From positions 1 to 39,761 of the forward strand of contig SKQS01000222.1 of the NCBI GenBank assembly GCA_007118895.1: DNA of 39,761 nt, read 5' to 3'. Source of the DNA: Wenzhouxiangella sp. GTDB lineage: Bacteria; Pseudomonadota; Gammaproteobacteria; Xanthomonadales; Wenzhouxiangellaceae. Made by a program: the position numbers and the translations under genes. How positions within the stretch are numbered: the first letter of the stretch is position 1; each line of letters starts with the position of its first letter. This document shows positions 1 to 9,055 of this stretch, piece by piece. The notes beneath the pieces were generated by a model. It searched no databases and was not told the DNA's origin. It saw only the letters and a program-made list of their open reading frames with translations.

Positions 1-121
1 CACGCGCTTCCGCGCAAACCTTCGTCAGCGCCGCCGTCAAGGTCGTCTTGCCATGGTCAACGTGGCCAATCGTGCCAACGTTCACGTGGGGCTTGGTACG
101 TTCGAATTTTGCCTTGGACAT
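1..121 (-). CDS. tuf: Elongation factor Tu, N-terminal part (cut by the window edge)
   Basis: The reverse strand encodes [20 protein letters not shown] followed by [12 protein letters not shown], the unmistakable EF-Tu start with its P-loop GHVDHGKT. Only about 40 residues are inside the window and the gene continues off the left edge. EF-Tu is the GTPase that carries aminoacyl-tRNA to the ribosomal A site. Three tRNA genes lie directly upstream on the same strand (Tyr, Gly, Thr), the arrangement seen ahead of tufB in E. coli, so this copy is probably co-transcribed with them and corresponds to tufB. The start ATG is the one that gives the conserved N terminus. Confidence 0.97.
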   Translation of the reverse strand, partial: MSKAKFERTKPHVNVGTIGHVDHGKTTLTAALTKVCAEAR

Positions 122-159
122 GGATCGAAACTCCGTTTCCCTGTATATTGCAGATTCAG

Positions 160-235
<76 letters not shown>

Positions 236-248
236 AGGCGTAAATTTT

Positions 249-322
249 TGGAGCGGGTGAGCGGACTCGAACCGCCATCATCAGCTTGGAAGGCTGAGGT
301 TCTACCCTTGAACTACACCCGC
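249..322 (-). tRNA. glyT: tRNA-Gly (anticodon TCC)
   Basis: Reverse-strand cloverleaf with acceptor GCGGGTG pairing CACCCGC, anticodon loop TTCCAAG (anticodon TCC), T-loop TTCGAGT and an encoded CCA. It lies 13 bases upstream of tRNA-Thr in the same presumed transcript. Confidence 0.96.
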
Positions 323-377
323 CTCGAAACCAGTGAGGCCTTTCGCTCCGCCGGCACAGCTCCATCGCGCCGGAAAC

Positions 378-462
378 TGGTGGAGGGGGCAGGATTCGAA
401 CCTGCGAAGGCATAGCCAGCAGATTTACAGTCTGCCCTCGTTGACCGCTTGAGTACCCCTCC
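378..462 (-). tRNA. tyrU: tRNA-Tyr (anticodon GTA)
   Basis: Reverse-strand class II tRNA of 85 bases with a long variable arm. The acceptor GGAGGGG pairs with CCCCTCC, the anticodon loop CTGTAAA carries GTA, the T-loop is TTCGAAT and CCA is encoded. It is the first gene of the tRNA-Tyr/Gly/Thr-tuf cluster. A separate thrU, present at the head of the E. coli cluster, is not seen. Confidence 0.96.
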
Positions 463-531
463 AGAATACACTCAATTTCATTTCAGCGGCATCAGCCGCC
501 AGTTTTTCACCGATTCCAGACGAAGCCCCTC

Positions 532-560
532 ATTTTCCCGGATCGAGAACCAATAGTCAA
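532..560 (-). promoter_or_regulatory. Putative promoter of the tRNA-tuf operon
   Basis: On the reverse strand a TTGACT -35 box and a GAAAAT -10 box (4 of 6) are 17 bases apart. They are followed by a G-rich discriminator (GAGGGGC), typical of stringently controlled stable-RNA promoters. The site lies just after the ychF stop and about 70 bases ahead of tRNA-Tyr. A small hairpin (GCGGC-ATCA-GCCGC, 485-499) sits in the leader. Prediction from sequence only. Confidence 0.5.
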
Positions 561-569
561 CAGTTTGTC

Positions 570-1661
570 TCAGACATTGAACCGGAAATGCATTACATCC
601 CCCTCGCAGACCACGTAGTCGCGACCCTCCAGGCGGAGCTTGCCAGCCGCCCTGGCTCCGGATTCGCCGCCGCAGGCGATAAATTCGTCATAACCGATGA
701 CCTCGGCGCGGATGAAGCCCTTCTCGAAATCGGTGTGGATTCGACCGGCCGCCTGGGGGGCTGTGGCGCCACGCCGCACGGTCCAGGCCCGGACTTCCTT
801 GGGCCCGGCGGTAAAGAAGGTCAGTAGATCGAGCAGGGCGTAGCCTGAGCGAATCAGTCGGTTCAGTCCCGGTTCGCTCTGACCCAGCTCGGCCAGGAAC
901 TCGGCCTGGTCGGCCGGCGAAAGCTCGATCAGTTCGGCCTCCATGGCCGCGCACAGCACAACCAGCTCGGCGCCCTCCTTTGCCGCTCGCTGTCGGACGG
1001 TCGCAACCAGCGGGTGACTTTCACCACCGCTTTCGTCGACGTTGGCCACGTAAAGCACCGGCTTGCTCGTGATGAAATGCAAATCACGCAGCAGCACAGA
1101 CTGTTCCGGTTCCAGCTCAAGCGTTCTCAACGGGTCACCGGCACCGAGATGGTCGACCACCCGCTCCAGCACTTCAGCAAGCCTGCGCGGCTCCTTGTCG
1201 CCGGACTTGCCCTGACGTCGCGAGCGATCGAGCGCCCGCTCAGCGGCCTCCAGGTCAGCCAGCACCAGCTCGGTATCGATGGTCTCGATATCGCTGATCG
1301 GATCGACTCGGCCAGCCACGTGCGTCACATCGTCGTTTTCAAAACAGCGGACAATATGAGCGATGGCGTCAGTTTCGCGAATGTGGGCCAGAAACTTGTT
1401 GCCCAGGCCCTCGCCGCGCGAGGCACCCGCCACCAGGCCAGCAATATCCACAAACTGCATCATGGTCGGAATGACCTTTTCCGGCTTGACGATCGCGGCC
1501 AGCCTGTCGAGGCGGGGATCCGGCACCGGCACCATCCCGGTATTGGGCTCGATGGTACAGAAAGGGTAGTTCTCGGCCGCAATTTCGGCCCGGGTCAGAC
1601 AATTGAACAGTGTCGATTTGCCCACGTTCGGCAGACCGACAATCCCGCATTTGAAACCCAT
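570..1661 (-). CDS. ychF: Redox-responsive ATPase/GTPase YchF (OLA1 family)
   Basis: A 363-residue protein, the usual YchF length, starting [17 protein letters not shown]. The P-loop GLPNVGKST lies near residue 10, the switch region DIAGLV follows, and a C-terminal TGS domain ends with the conserved region leading to HFRFNV. YchF is an Obg-related P-loop NTPase that prefers ATP, binds ribosomes and negatively affects the oxidative-stress response in E. coli. The reading frame stays open far upstream, but this ATG gives the canonical N terminus and the upstream residues (alternating Gly/Ile/Ala) come from a 12-base tandem repeat. It is downstream of pth on the same strand, the common pth-ychF pairing, with an unusually long 193-base gap. 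Confidence 0.96.
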   Translation of the reverse strand: MGFKCGIVGLPNVGKSTLFNCLTRAEIAAENYPFCTIEPNTGMVPVPDPRLDRLAAIVKPEKVIPTMMQFVDIAGLVAGASRGEGLGNKFLAHIRETDAIAHIVRCFENDDVTHVAGRVDPISDIETIDTELVLADLEAAERALDRSRRQGKSGDKEPRRLAEVLERVVDHLGAGDPLRTLELEPEQSVLLRDLHFITSKPVLYVANVDESGGESHPLVATVRQRAAKEGAELVVLCAAMEAELIELSPADQAEFLAELGQSEPGLNRLIRSGYALLDLLTFFTAGPKEVRAWTVRRGATAPQAAGRIHTDFEKGFIRAEVIGYDEFIACGGESGARAAGKLRLEGRDYVVCEGDVMHFRFNV

Positions 1662-1685
1662 ATTCTCAGCACTCTCCGCTCGTTC

Positions 1686-1757
1686 CGCCATTGTTTCGGC
1701 GATTGCTCCGGCGATTACTCCGGCGATTACTCCGGCAATCGTTCCAGAAATCGTTCC
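1686..1757. repeat. 12-base tandem repeat between pth and ychF
   Basis: About six imperfect copies of a 12-base unit with core GGCGATTACTCC. Copies at 1698, 1710 and 1722 are nearly identical; those at 1686, 1734 and 1746 are degenerate. The array lies in the pth-ychF gap. Because the period is a multiple of three it keeps a reading frame open into ychF on the reverse strand ([10 protein letters not shown]-like residues), which probably is not translated as part of YchF. Confidence 0.85.
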
Positions 1758-1854
1758 AGCCGCGACAACAAGCCCGTTGCCACAGAGCAATTTCCACGCC
1801 TGACCGTGCTCGCCTGCGGTACCGGGCAGCAGAGTCGGCTGAACTTGCCGGCAC

Positions 1855-2445
1855 TCAGCTCGCGGTGTGCAGCGTTTGCATCGCCGCTTCTGATCGGCCA
1901 GACAGCAGCTCGGGCAGCACGTCGATGGCACGTTCCACAGCCTCGATGATGGCCTGTTCTTCGGTAGCCGGGGCGCGGCTGAGCACCCACGGGGTAACCG
2001 CCTCACGCATTCCGGGATGACCGATTCCCAAGCGCACGCGCCAGAACGCCTGGTCACCAAGATGGCTGAAGATACTGCGCAGCCCATTGTGGCCACCATG
2101 GCCGCCACCCTGCTTGAGCCGCACGGTGCCCGGTGGCAGGTCCAGATCGTCGTAGGCCACGACGATGCGGTCAAACCCGATACGGAAATAGTCGGCGGCA
2201 GCACGTACCGACTGCCCGGACTCGTTCATGAAGGTATCCGGCTTGAGAATTACGCCATCGACGCCCCCGGACCGGACCCGGGCACTGGCGCCCCTCAGCT
2301 TGCTCTCGGCCTTGAGCGTGCATCCGAGCCGCCTGCACAGGGCCTGAACAAACCAGAACCCGGCGTTGTGCCGGGTTCTTTCATAGCGCGCCCCGGGGTT
2401 GCCGAGACCGACGATCAGCCAGGCCGCGTCCACCCCGCTCGGCAA
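1855..2445 (-). CDS. pth: Peptidyl-tRNA hydrolase
   Basis: Contains the Pth signature [20 protein letters not shown] near the N terminus (catalytic His in RHNAG) plus the later motifs [21 protein letters not shown] and [11 protein letters not shown]. At 196 residues it is the normal size. The enzyme hydrolyses peptidyl-tRNA released from stalled ribosomes in the cytoplasm and is essential in most bacteria. The first possible start is a TTG abutting the rplY stop codon. A GTG five codons later (GTG GAC GCG GCC) is an equally good start and would give a 192-residue protein. Tight linkage to rplY indicates translational coupling in an rplY-pth operon, a widespread arrangement. Confidence 0.95.
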   Translation of the reverse strand: MPSGVDAAWLIVGLGNPGARYERTRHNAGFWFVQALCRRLGCTLKAESKLRGASARVRSGGVDGVILKPDTFMNESGQSVRAAADYFRIGFDRIVVAYDDLDLPPGTVRLKQGGGHGGHNGLRSIFSHLGDQAFWRVRLGIGHPGMREAVTPWVLSRAPATEEQAIIEAVERAIDVLPELLSGRSEAAMQTLHTAS

Positions 2446-3198
2446 TCAGGACTTTTTCTCGTCCGATGCGGAGTCGTCGCTGTCGTCCTCGGCCTGCTCT
2501 CCCTCGGCTTCGGCGTCCTCGTCGACTTCGCCCTCGTCAACGTCCAGCGCCGCCATTTCCTCGGCCTCGGCCAGCACGGCATCAGCCTCGGCGGCCAGAG
2601 CGCCGGTGCCCTGGGACTCGCGGATGTAGATCGCGGTCACGACCGGCGCATCGTTGTCACTGCTGATATCCAGCGCCGGAATCGAGACGCCTTCTGGCAA
2701 CGGGACTTCGCTAAGCATCACGCTGTCACCCGGCTCGAGACCGGAAAGGTCCACTTCCAGGTACTCCGGCAGATGCTTGGGCAGAGCCGAAATCTCGACC
2801 TCCGTGATCTGATGCGAAATCACCACGCCGGCTGCGCGACCTGCCTTGGAGCTGGCTTCGTTGGCGAAGTGGATCGGCACATTCAGGCGCAGCTCATGCT
2901 CCTCGTCGACGCGCTGAAAGTCGATATGCGTCAGGCGCGGCTTGAAAGGGTGACGCTGCAGGTCTCGAACGATGACCTTCTGGCTAAGCTTGCCAACGTT
3001 TAGCTCGAGAATCGAGGAAAAGAACGCCTCGTGTTCAGCGTTGTGCAGCACGATGTCGTGATCCAGCGTCAGGCTGACCGGATCACGTTCTCCACCGTAG
3101 ACGATGGCAGGCAGACGACCGGCGCGACGCAGGCGGCGGCTCGCACCCTTCCCCACGTCCTCGCGCCGTTCGGCTTGCAGCTTGGATTGCATGCTCAT
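2446..3198 (-). CDS. rplY: Ribosomal protein L25, long Ctc/TL5 form
   Basis: A 250-residue L25/Ctc-type protein. It has an N-terminal 5S-rRNA-binding L25 domain (about residues 5-95, with RRAGRLPAIVYGG and HIDFQRVDEE), then the Ctc C-terminal beta domain (about 100-195, including LPKHLPEYLEVDLSGLEPGDS). The last 50 or so residues are an extremely acidic, Ala/Glu/Asp-rich tail ending EKKS. Proteins of this family are commonly 200-220 residues, so the tail is the unusual part. It binds 5S rRNA in the large subunit. Two Met codons lie at the start (MSMQSK); the first is used here. A consensus-like promoter lies about 75 bases upstream and pth follows immediately. Confidence 0.95.
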   Translation of the reverse strand: MSMQSKLQAERREDVGKGASRRLRRAGRLPAIVYGGERDPVSLTLDHDIVLHNAEHEAFFSSILELNVGKLSQKVIVRDLQRHPFKPRLTHIDFQRVDEEHELRLNVPIHFANEASSKAGRAAGVVISHQITEVEISALPKHLPEYLEVDLSGLEPGDSVMLSEVPLPEGVSIPALDISSDNDAPVVTAIYIRESQGTGALAAEADAVLAEAEEMAALDVDEGEVDEDAEAEGEQAEDDSDDSASDEKKS

Positions 3199-3272
3199 TT
3201 TGCGGGCTCTCTGTAAGATTCATGTGTCTTTGAAAACCCGACTTCCGCGACCAGAAACCGGGCAAGCCGGGC

Positions 3273-3301
3273 ATTATAGCCCGGCCATGAATACTTGGGA
3301 A
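3273..3301 (-). promoter_or_regulatory. Putative sigma-70 promoter for rplY-pth
   Basis: The reverse strand shows a perfect TATAAT -10 box, a 17-base spacer and TTCCCA as a -35 box (4 of 6). The -10 hexamer is itself the loop of a GCCGGGC/GCCCGGC inverted repeat (3266-3285). That repeat could also act as a hairpin at the end of the upstream S9 peptidase transcript on the same strand. Confidence 0.6.
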
Positions 3302-3315
3302 GCCCGACGACGAAC

Positions 3316-5268
3316 TCAGTCGGCGCTGGCGACCGCATCCTCGCGTGGCTGCCAGCCCGATCCGATGTTGCGTTCAAACATTCTCAGCGCCTGGGAGTAC
3401 AGCTTGACGTTGTTTTCCAGCTCGTAAAAGCCATGCCCCTCGCCTTCAACCCATAGCTTCTCGTGCGGGATACCCGCCCTTTCCAGCGCCGCTATCAGCG
3501 CATGGTAGTGATCGTAGTGGGCGCGTATATCCTCGCTGCCGTGGGCGATGAACAGATCGGCAGTGATCTTGTCGACGTGATGGACCGGGGAGCGCGCCCT
3601 GAGCTCGGACGAGTCGGTGCCCAGCGCCCGCTCAAGGTAACGCCGGCCCGACTCGGACTCCGGGATATCGCCGACGTCGAACATCAGCTCCAGATCGTAG
3701 ACGCCGACGAAGGCGAATGCGCAGCGGTACAGGTCGGGCTCGCGGATCACTCCCCACATCGCCGCGTAGCCGCCGTAGCTGGCGCCAGAGATGCAGACTC
3801 TGTCGGGATGGGCATAGCCCTGTTCGATGGCCCAGCGAGTGGCGTCGGTAACGTCGTCCTGCATCTCCGCACCCCACTGGCCATAGGCGTCGTACATGAA
3901 ATCATGGCCAAAACCGCCCGAGCCGCGGAAGTTGATCTGCAGCACCAGGTAACCGTGCGAGGCCATGGCCTGAACCCAGGGGCTCCAGCCCCACATGTCG
4001 AACGGGCCGTAAGGCCCACCGTGAACCTCGACCACCATCGGCAGCCCTTCCGGATCTTCCACTCCCGGCGGCAAGGTCATGAGACCGTGCAGAGTCAGGC
4101 CATCACGGGCATCCAGCGTGATCGGCCGCGTTTCAGCCATGCGATCAGCCGGTACCCAGCTGCGCACCGGCACCAGTTCATTCAGCCGCATGTTTTCAGC
4201 ATCGAGCATCATGAAGATACCCGGCTCACGGTCGCTGAACAGCCGGATCGTGGCCCATTTGCCGTCACGGGTAAACTCCCCGCCGGAGACCCGATGCTGC
4301 GGCAGCGCCGCCTGCAGACTGCGCAGGATGCGTGCGGTCTCGTCCTCGGGGTGGATCCAGCGATATTCCGGGATCCCGGTGTTGAACAGCGCGCCAATCA
4401 GGCGCTCTCCATCCCGGTCCCAGACCGGGCCCAGCGCCTCAACCTGGTCGTCGGTCAAAAGCGGGGTGATTTCGGCGCTGGCCAGCTCGATCTTGAACAC
4501 GCCCAGGCGCTCCTGGTCGCGCGAGGCCACATAGACATGGGTACCGTCCTTGTTGAAGCCCCAGAACGAAATTTCCCCGTTGAAGGGGTTGTCGAAGTCC
4601 TGCCAATCGCTGTCTTCGTCCGGACGCCAGGCAAACATTTGCTCGCCATCCTCGTTGGCGCCGTAGGCAAAACGCACCCTGGCCTGCTGATCGGCGCCCA
4701 GACCACCGCGCTCCAGCGGCGAGCGCGTCACCCGGCTGACCCGCTGGTAACGATCCAGATCCAGCAGCCAGGCCATCGGACGCTCGCGGCCTGCCGCCCA
4801 GTCGGCGATCAGAATGCGGCGATCATCATCGGGCAACAAGTGCAGTATGGTCGCCGCCCGGCCGGTGACGCTGCCGCCGGTCGGCCCGTAGATCTGTCGC
4901 TGCCTTGTACCGTCGGCATTCATCGCAAACAGTCGCCCGGTCGGACGCGGCTGGGCCACGCTGCCAAGCTGCTGGTTGGACGAGAAAATCAACCGCTCGT
5001 CGGTCACCCAGCGCAGCCCGGTGGCGTTTTCGTTGCGGCCGAGCACAAAGCTCGACATCGGCGTCACTTGCGGATAATTGCGGATGTCGAGCACCACGAC
5101 CCCGGTGCGATCTTCCTGGGGTGCGGTGGCGGCCAGATACTCGCCGGTCGGCGAGATCACCATGTTGGAGAATTCGGCGTGCCGGAAGAAGGTTTCCAGC
5201 GGCAACGGCTCGCTGGCGCCGGCCCAGGCCGGAACGGCAATGACAAGAGCAATCAGAAACTTTGGCAT
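3316..5268 (-). CDS. Secreted S9 (prolyl oligopeptidase-type) serine peptidase
   Basis: A 650-residue protein with an N-terminal signal peptide (MPKFLIALVIAVPAWAGA), a beta-propeller region of about 370 residues, and a C-terminal alpha/beta-hydrolase peptidase domain. The catalytic triad is visible: Ser497 in SGASYGGY, Asp580 in HGSEDIR and His612 in GEGHGF. The oxyanion region HGGPYGP is near 417. The family is the acylaminoacyl-peptidase/S9C-like group, which trims short peptides; location is probably periplasmic. It is divergent from the YfcC carrier gene across a 92-base gap. A second S9 enzyme lies beyond the carrier, suggesting a peptide-scavenging cluster. Exact substrate cannot be read from the sequence. 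Confidence 0.92.
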   Translation of the reverse strand: MPKFLIALVIAVPAWAGASEPLPLETFFRHAEFSNMVISPTGEYLAATAPQEDRTGVVVLDIRNYPQVTPMSSFVLGRNENATGLRWVTDERLIFSSNQQLGSVAQPRPTGRLFAMNADGTRQRQIYGPTGGSVTGRAATILHLLPDDDRRILIADWAAGRERPMAWLLDLDRYQRVSRVTRSPLERGGLGADQQARVRFAYGANEDGEQMFAWRPDEDSDWQDFDNPFNGEISFWGFNKDGTHVYVASRDQERLGVFKIELASAEITPLLTDDQVEALGPVWDRDGERLIGALFNTGIPEYRWIHPEDETARILRSLQAALPQHRVSGGEFTRDGKWATIRLFSDREPGIFMMLDAENMRLNELVPVRSWVPADRMAETRPITLDARDGLTLHGLMTLPPGVEDPEGLPMVVEVHGGPYGPFDMWGWSPWVQAMASHGYLVLQINFRGSGGFGHDFMYDAYGQWGAEMQDDVTDATRWAIEQGYAHPDRVCISGASYGGYAAMWGVIREPDLYRCAFAFVGVYDLELMFDVGDIPESESGRRYLERALGTDSSELRARSPVHHVDKITADLFIAHGSEDIRAHYDHYHALIAALERAGIPHEKLWVEGEGHGFYELENNVKLYSQALRMFERNIGSGWQPREDAVASAD

Positions 5269-5360
5269 GTTTTACCCACTTGAGCCTTCAACAGCCGCTT
5301 AGAATACCAGAACGCCCGTGATCGTCATCACGCGTCGTCACCACATGCCAGGAGGGAATC

Positions 5361-6740
5361 ATGACTGATCGCTTTCGCGTGCCGCATACGCTGGTACTGA
5401 TGTTCGCCATGATGGTGGTGGCGCTGGTGCTGACCTGGATTCTGCCTGCCGGCAGTTTCGACAGCGAACTTACCGAAGCCGGGCGCGAGGTGGTGATCCC
5501 GGGCACCTATCAGGTCTTGGATGATGCGCCGCGGCTGCCGCCGTGGTCCTTGCTGACCGTCGTGCCCAGGGCCCTGGCCGATGCCCAGGGCATCATATTC
5601 TTCGTCCTGATCATCGGCGGTGCGCTGGCCGTGGTCCGCGCCACCGGCGCCATCGACGCCCTGCTCGGGCAGGTCATCAGCCGCTTCGGGCACAGCCCGG
5701 GGATGCTGATCTTTGCCGGCATGTTTGCCTTCGCCGTGGCCTCGGCCACGCTGGGCATGGCCGAGGAATACATCCCGTTTGCCGCCATCCTGATCGCGCT
5801 GTGCGTATCGATGCGCATGGACGCGGTGGCCGCCATCGGCATCATGGTCGTGGGCTACGGCATCGGCTATGGCGTGGCCCTGATCAACCCCTTCACGCTG
5901 CTGATCGCCCAGGAAGTTGCCGAGCTCCAGCCAGGCTCGGGAATGTGGTACCGAGCGGTCCTGATCGTGCCCTTCCTGGCCGTCGGCTTCCACCATGTGT
6001 GGCGCTACGCGCGGCGGGTGCAGGCCGATCCCGCCGCCAGCCTGGTCGCCGATGTCGCGTCCGCCCAGCCGCCGGCAAGCGAAGACCAGCCACCGCTGGA
6101 CAGGCGCCGCATGCTGGTGCTGCTGGCCACCCTCGGCGCCCTGGTGCTGCTGGTCATCGGCATCGCTCGTTACGGCTGGTACCTGGTCGAGCTGGGCGCG
6201 GTGTTCCTGGGCCTGGCGATTGTTGTCGGCCTGATAGCCGGCATGCGGCTGGACAAGCTGGCCAATACCTTCAGCAAGGGAGCCGCCGAGCTGGCCGGCA
6301 CCGCGATCCTGATTGGCTTTGCCCGCTCGATCGCGCTGCTGCTGGAGGATGGTGAGGTGCTGCATACCATTGTCCATGCCCTGGCCACGCCGCTGGCGGC
6401 GGTGCCGGCCGAGCTGTCGGCGGTCGGCATGCTGGGCATCCAGAGCCTGCTCAACCTGTTCATCCCCTCAGGCAGCGGCCAGGCATTCGTCACCATGCCG
6501 CTGATGGCGCCGATCGGCGACCTGGTTGGCGTCAGCCGGCAGATCTCGGTGCTGGCCTTCCAGTTCGGCGACGGTCTGATGAACATGATCGTGCCGACCA
6601 ACCCGGTGCTGATGGGCATCCTGGGGCTGGCCGGCATCCCCTACGATCGCTGGTTCCGATTCATTGCCCCGCTGATCCTCAAGCTGCTGGTGCTCTCGGC
6701 CATCGCCCTGGTCGTGGCCGTCTGGGTTGGGTACCAGTGA
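5361..6740 (+). CDS. YfcC family (DcuC-like) membrane carrier
   Basis: A 459-residue integral membrane protein with about 11-12 hydrophobic segments. Its N terminus, [20 protein letters not shown] followed by ILPAGSF, is typical of the YfcC/C4-dicarboxylate-anaerobic-carrier-like family. Internal motifs include [29 protein letters not shown] and, in the second half, [20 protein letters not shown] and [18 protein letters not shown]. Family members are proposed secondary transporters of dicarboxylates, amino acids or short peptides, and the substrate is not proven. A strong ribosome-binding site (aggaggga) precedes the ATG. Its position between two S9 peptidases suggests uptake or exchange of peptide-breakdown products, which is inference. 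Confidence 0.88.
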   Translation: MTDRFRVPHTLVLMFAMMVVALVLTWILPAGSFDSELTEAGREVVIPGTYQVLDDAPRLPPWSLLTVVPRALADAQGIIFFVLIIGGALAVVRATGAIDALLGQVISRFGHSPGMLIFAGMFAFAVASATLGMAEEYIPFAAILIALCVSMRMDAVAAIGIMVVGYGIGYGVALINPFTLLIAQEVAELQPGSGMWYRAVLIVPFLAVGFHHVWRYARRVQADPAASLVADVASAQPPASEDQPPLDRRRMLVLLATLGALVLLVIGIARYGWYLVELGAVFLGLAIVVGLIAGMRLDKLANTFSKGAAELAGTAILIGFARSIALLLEDGEVLHTIVHALATPLAAVPAELSAVGMLGIQSLLNLFIPSGSGQAFVTMPLMAPIGDLVGVSRQISVLAFQFGDGLMNMIVPTNPVLMGILGLAGIPYDRWFRFIAPLILKLLVLSAIALVVAVWVGYQ

Positions 6741-6799
6741 GTGATCAATTTGCCAGCCGTTGACGACGGCGACACAATAGCAAGTTGACTTAACGCTCA

Positions 6800-9055
6800 A
6801 TGCCAGCACCCATGCTCCGAATGCTGCCCACCCTCCTGCTTCTGCTGGTCTGGCTACCAGTCCAGGCAGAGCCGCCGCTGACCATCGAGCGGATCTTTGC
6901 CAGCCCCGACCTGTCCGGGCCCTCGCTGCGCCAGGCACAGCTGTCTCCTGCCGGCGACCGGGTCACCTTCCTGCGCGCCCGTGACGATGATCGCGACCTG
7001 CTGGATTTGTGGGAGTACCACATCGGAGATGACCAGACCCGGCGGCTGATTGCAGCCGATCAAGTGCTGGCCGACGAGGGCGAGCTGTCGCTTCAAGAGC
7101 AGGCCCGGCGCGAGCGGGCGCGGATCGCCGGCCTGCGCGGCATCGTCGAATACCGCTGGTCCGGCGACGGACGCTTCCTGCTGTTCCCGCTGGGCGGCAA
7201 TATCTACCTCACGGACCTCGTCAGCGAACCGCCCGAAGTCCGCCAGGTCACCGATGGCGAAGACTTCGACACCGATCCCGGCATCTCACCGGACGGTACC
7301 CGGATTGCCTTCATCCGCGATCACGATCTGTGGGTGGCCGCGCTCGACAACGACAACGGCCAGGCCCGCGCGCTGACGCGCGATGGTGACGGGCTAATCA
7401 CCAACGGCGTGGCCGAATTCATCGCCCAGGAGGAGATGGGGCGCGATACCGGCTACTGGTGGTCGCCCGACGGTACCCGTATCGCCTTTTTGCGGGTCGA
7501 CAATAGCCCGGTGCAGCTGACCCGGCGCTTCGAGATTCGCGCCGACGAGATCGAGATCATCGAACAGCGCTACCCGTTTACCGGCACACCCAATGTCAGC
7601 TATCGGCTGGGCGTGGTCGAAGTCGAGTCCGGCGAGATCGACTGGATAGACCTGGGCGAGGAACCCGACATTTACATTCCGCGGGTGGCCTGGCTGCCGG
7701 ACGGCAAGCGTTTGAGCTTCCAGCGCCAGTCGCGTGATCAAAAGCGACTGGAGCTGGTGATCGCCGACCTGGCATCGGAAACCACCCGGGTCGTACTGAC
7801 CGAAACCGCCGATACCTGGATCAACCTGCACGATGACCTGCGTTTCATCGACGGCATGGATGCCTTCCTGTGGTCTTCGGAGCGCGACGGCTACCGGCAT
7901 CTGTATCTTTACCGCAGCGATGGCGAGCTGATCCGGCGCCTGACCACCGGCAACTGGGCGGTCGATGCGGTCAAGGGTATCGACCTCGAACTGGGCCTGG
8001 TCTACTTCACTGCCGCCGAGGCCTCGCCGCGTGAAAAGCACCTGTACCGTCAATCGCTGGTGACCGAGTCACCCGATGCGGTAACGCGCCTGACCCGGCG
8101 CAGCGGCTGGCACCAGGTGCGGATGGACTCAAGCGCCCGGGTCTATGTCAACACCTTTTCCAGCACCGTGCAGCCGCCGCAGCTGTCCCTGCACTCGGCC
8201 GACGGCGAGCGCCTGGCCTGGCTGGTCGAAAACCGCATCGATGCCGACCATCCCTACCACCCGTTCCGAACTGCTCACCAGCCAACCGAGTTCGGCGAGA
8301 TCATCGGCCCCAACGGCATACCGCTGCACTATCGGCTGATCAGGCCGGCAGGCTTCGAGGAAGGGCGGCGCTACCCGGTGTTCTTTCACGTCTACGGCGG
8401 CCCCACCCACCGCCTGGTCACCAACAGCTGGAGCCGCCGGGTACTGATCGATCAGTACATAGCCGGGAAAGGCTACGTGGTGTTTTCGCTGGACAATCGC
8501 GGCATCGTCCGCCAGGGCAAGGCGTTCCAGGACGAGGCCTATCTCAAACTGGGCCGGATCGAGGTCATCGACCAGATGATCGGGCTGGATTTCCTGCGCG
8601 GTCTCGACTTCGTCGACCCCGACCGCATCGGGGTATTCGGCTGGAGCTACGGCGGTTACCTGGCGCTGATGCTGATGATGCAGCATCCCGGCGCCTTCGC
8701 CGCCGGTGTGGCGGTGGCGCCGGTCACCGACTGGCGACTGTATGACACCCACTATACCGAACGCTATCTCGGCAAGCCGCAGGATCAGCCCGAGGCCTAT
8801 GATTTCGGCAACGTGATTACCCACGCCGACCAGCTTTCCGATTCCCTGCTGCTGATTCACGGCATGGCCGACGACAACGTGCTGTTCACCCACTCGACCC
8901 TGCTGATGCAGAAACTGCAGGACGAGATCATCGACTTCGAGCTGATGACCTATCCGGGCGAGAAGCATGCCATCTCTGGCGCCAGCGCGCGTGTCCACGT
9001 CTACCGCGCGATCACCGGCTTCCTCCACCGCCACCTCAAGGAACCGTCGCCATGA
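6800..9055 (+). CDS. Dipeptidyl-peptidase IV (S9B), exported
   Basis: A 751-residue protein with a signal peptide (about residues 1-23, hydrophobic [15 protein letters not shown]), an eight-bladed propeller domain and a C-terminal hydrolase domain. The propeller carries the double-Glu motif AQEEMGR that anchors the substrate amino terminus in DPP IV, followed by GYWWSPDG. The triad is Ser616 (GWSYGGY), Asp691 (HGMADDNV) and His723 (GEKHAIS), with the Asp-His spacing of 32 residues found in the family. DPP IV removes X-Pro or X-Ala dipeptides from peptide N termini. Its stop codon overlaps the purT start (ATGA), so the two are at least translationally coupled. Confidence 0.94.
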   Translation: MPAPMLRMLPTLLLLLVWLPVQAEPPLTIERIFASPDLSGPSLRQAQLSPAGDRVTFLRARDDDRDLLDLWEYHIGDDQTRRLIAADQVLADEGELSLQEQARRERARIAGLRGIVEYRWSGDGRFLLFPLGGNIYLTDLVSEPPEVRQVTDGEDFDTDPGISPDGTRIAFIRDHDLWVAALDNDNGQARALTRDGDGLITNGVAEFIAQEEMGRDTGYWWSPDGTRIAFLRVDNSPVQLTRRFEIRADEIEIIEQRYPFTGTPNVSYRLGVVEVESGEIDWIDLGEEPDIYIPRVAWLPDGKRLSFQRQSRDQKRLELVIADLASETTRVVLTETADTWINLHDDLRFIDGMDAFLWSSERDGYRHLYLYRSDGELIRRLTTGNWAVDAVKGIDLELGLVYFTAAEASPREKHLYRQSLVTESPDAVTRLTRRSGWHQVRMDSSARVYVNTFSSTVQPPQLSLHSADGERLAWLVENRIDADHPYHPFRTAHQPTEFGEIIGPNGIPLHYRLIRPAGFEEGRRYPVFFHVYGGPTHRLVTNSWSRRVLIDQYIAGKGYVVFSLDNRGIVRQGKAFQDEAYLKLGRIEVIDQMIGLDFLRGLDFVDPDRIGVFGWSYGGYLALMLMMQHPGAFAAGVAVAPVTDWRLYDTHYTERYLGKPQDQPEAYDFGNVITHADQLSDSLLLIHGMADDNVLFTHSTLLMQKLQDEIIDFELMTYPGEKHAISGASARVHVYRAITGFLHRHLKEPSP

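Noticed and set aside
1014-1949. Long open frame on the plus strand opposite ychF and pth
   Set aside because: Antisense shadow of high-GC coding sequence; no motif, and both reverse-strand genes are clear.
2017-3003. Plus-strand frame opposite pth and rplY
   Set aside because: Crosses two real genes on the other strand and has no recognisable domain.
3463-5283. 606-codon plus-strand frame opposite the S9 peptidase
   Set aside because: The reverse strand encodes a complete peptidase with signal peptide and catalytic triad; the plus frame has shadow-like Arg/Gly/His-rich composition.
5328-6377. Minus-strand frame rich in His, Asp and Gln opposite the YfcC carrier
   Set aside because: Composition is the mirror of hydrophobic membrane codons; the carrier on the plus strand is convincing.
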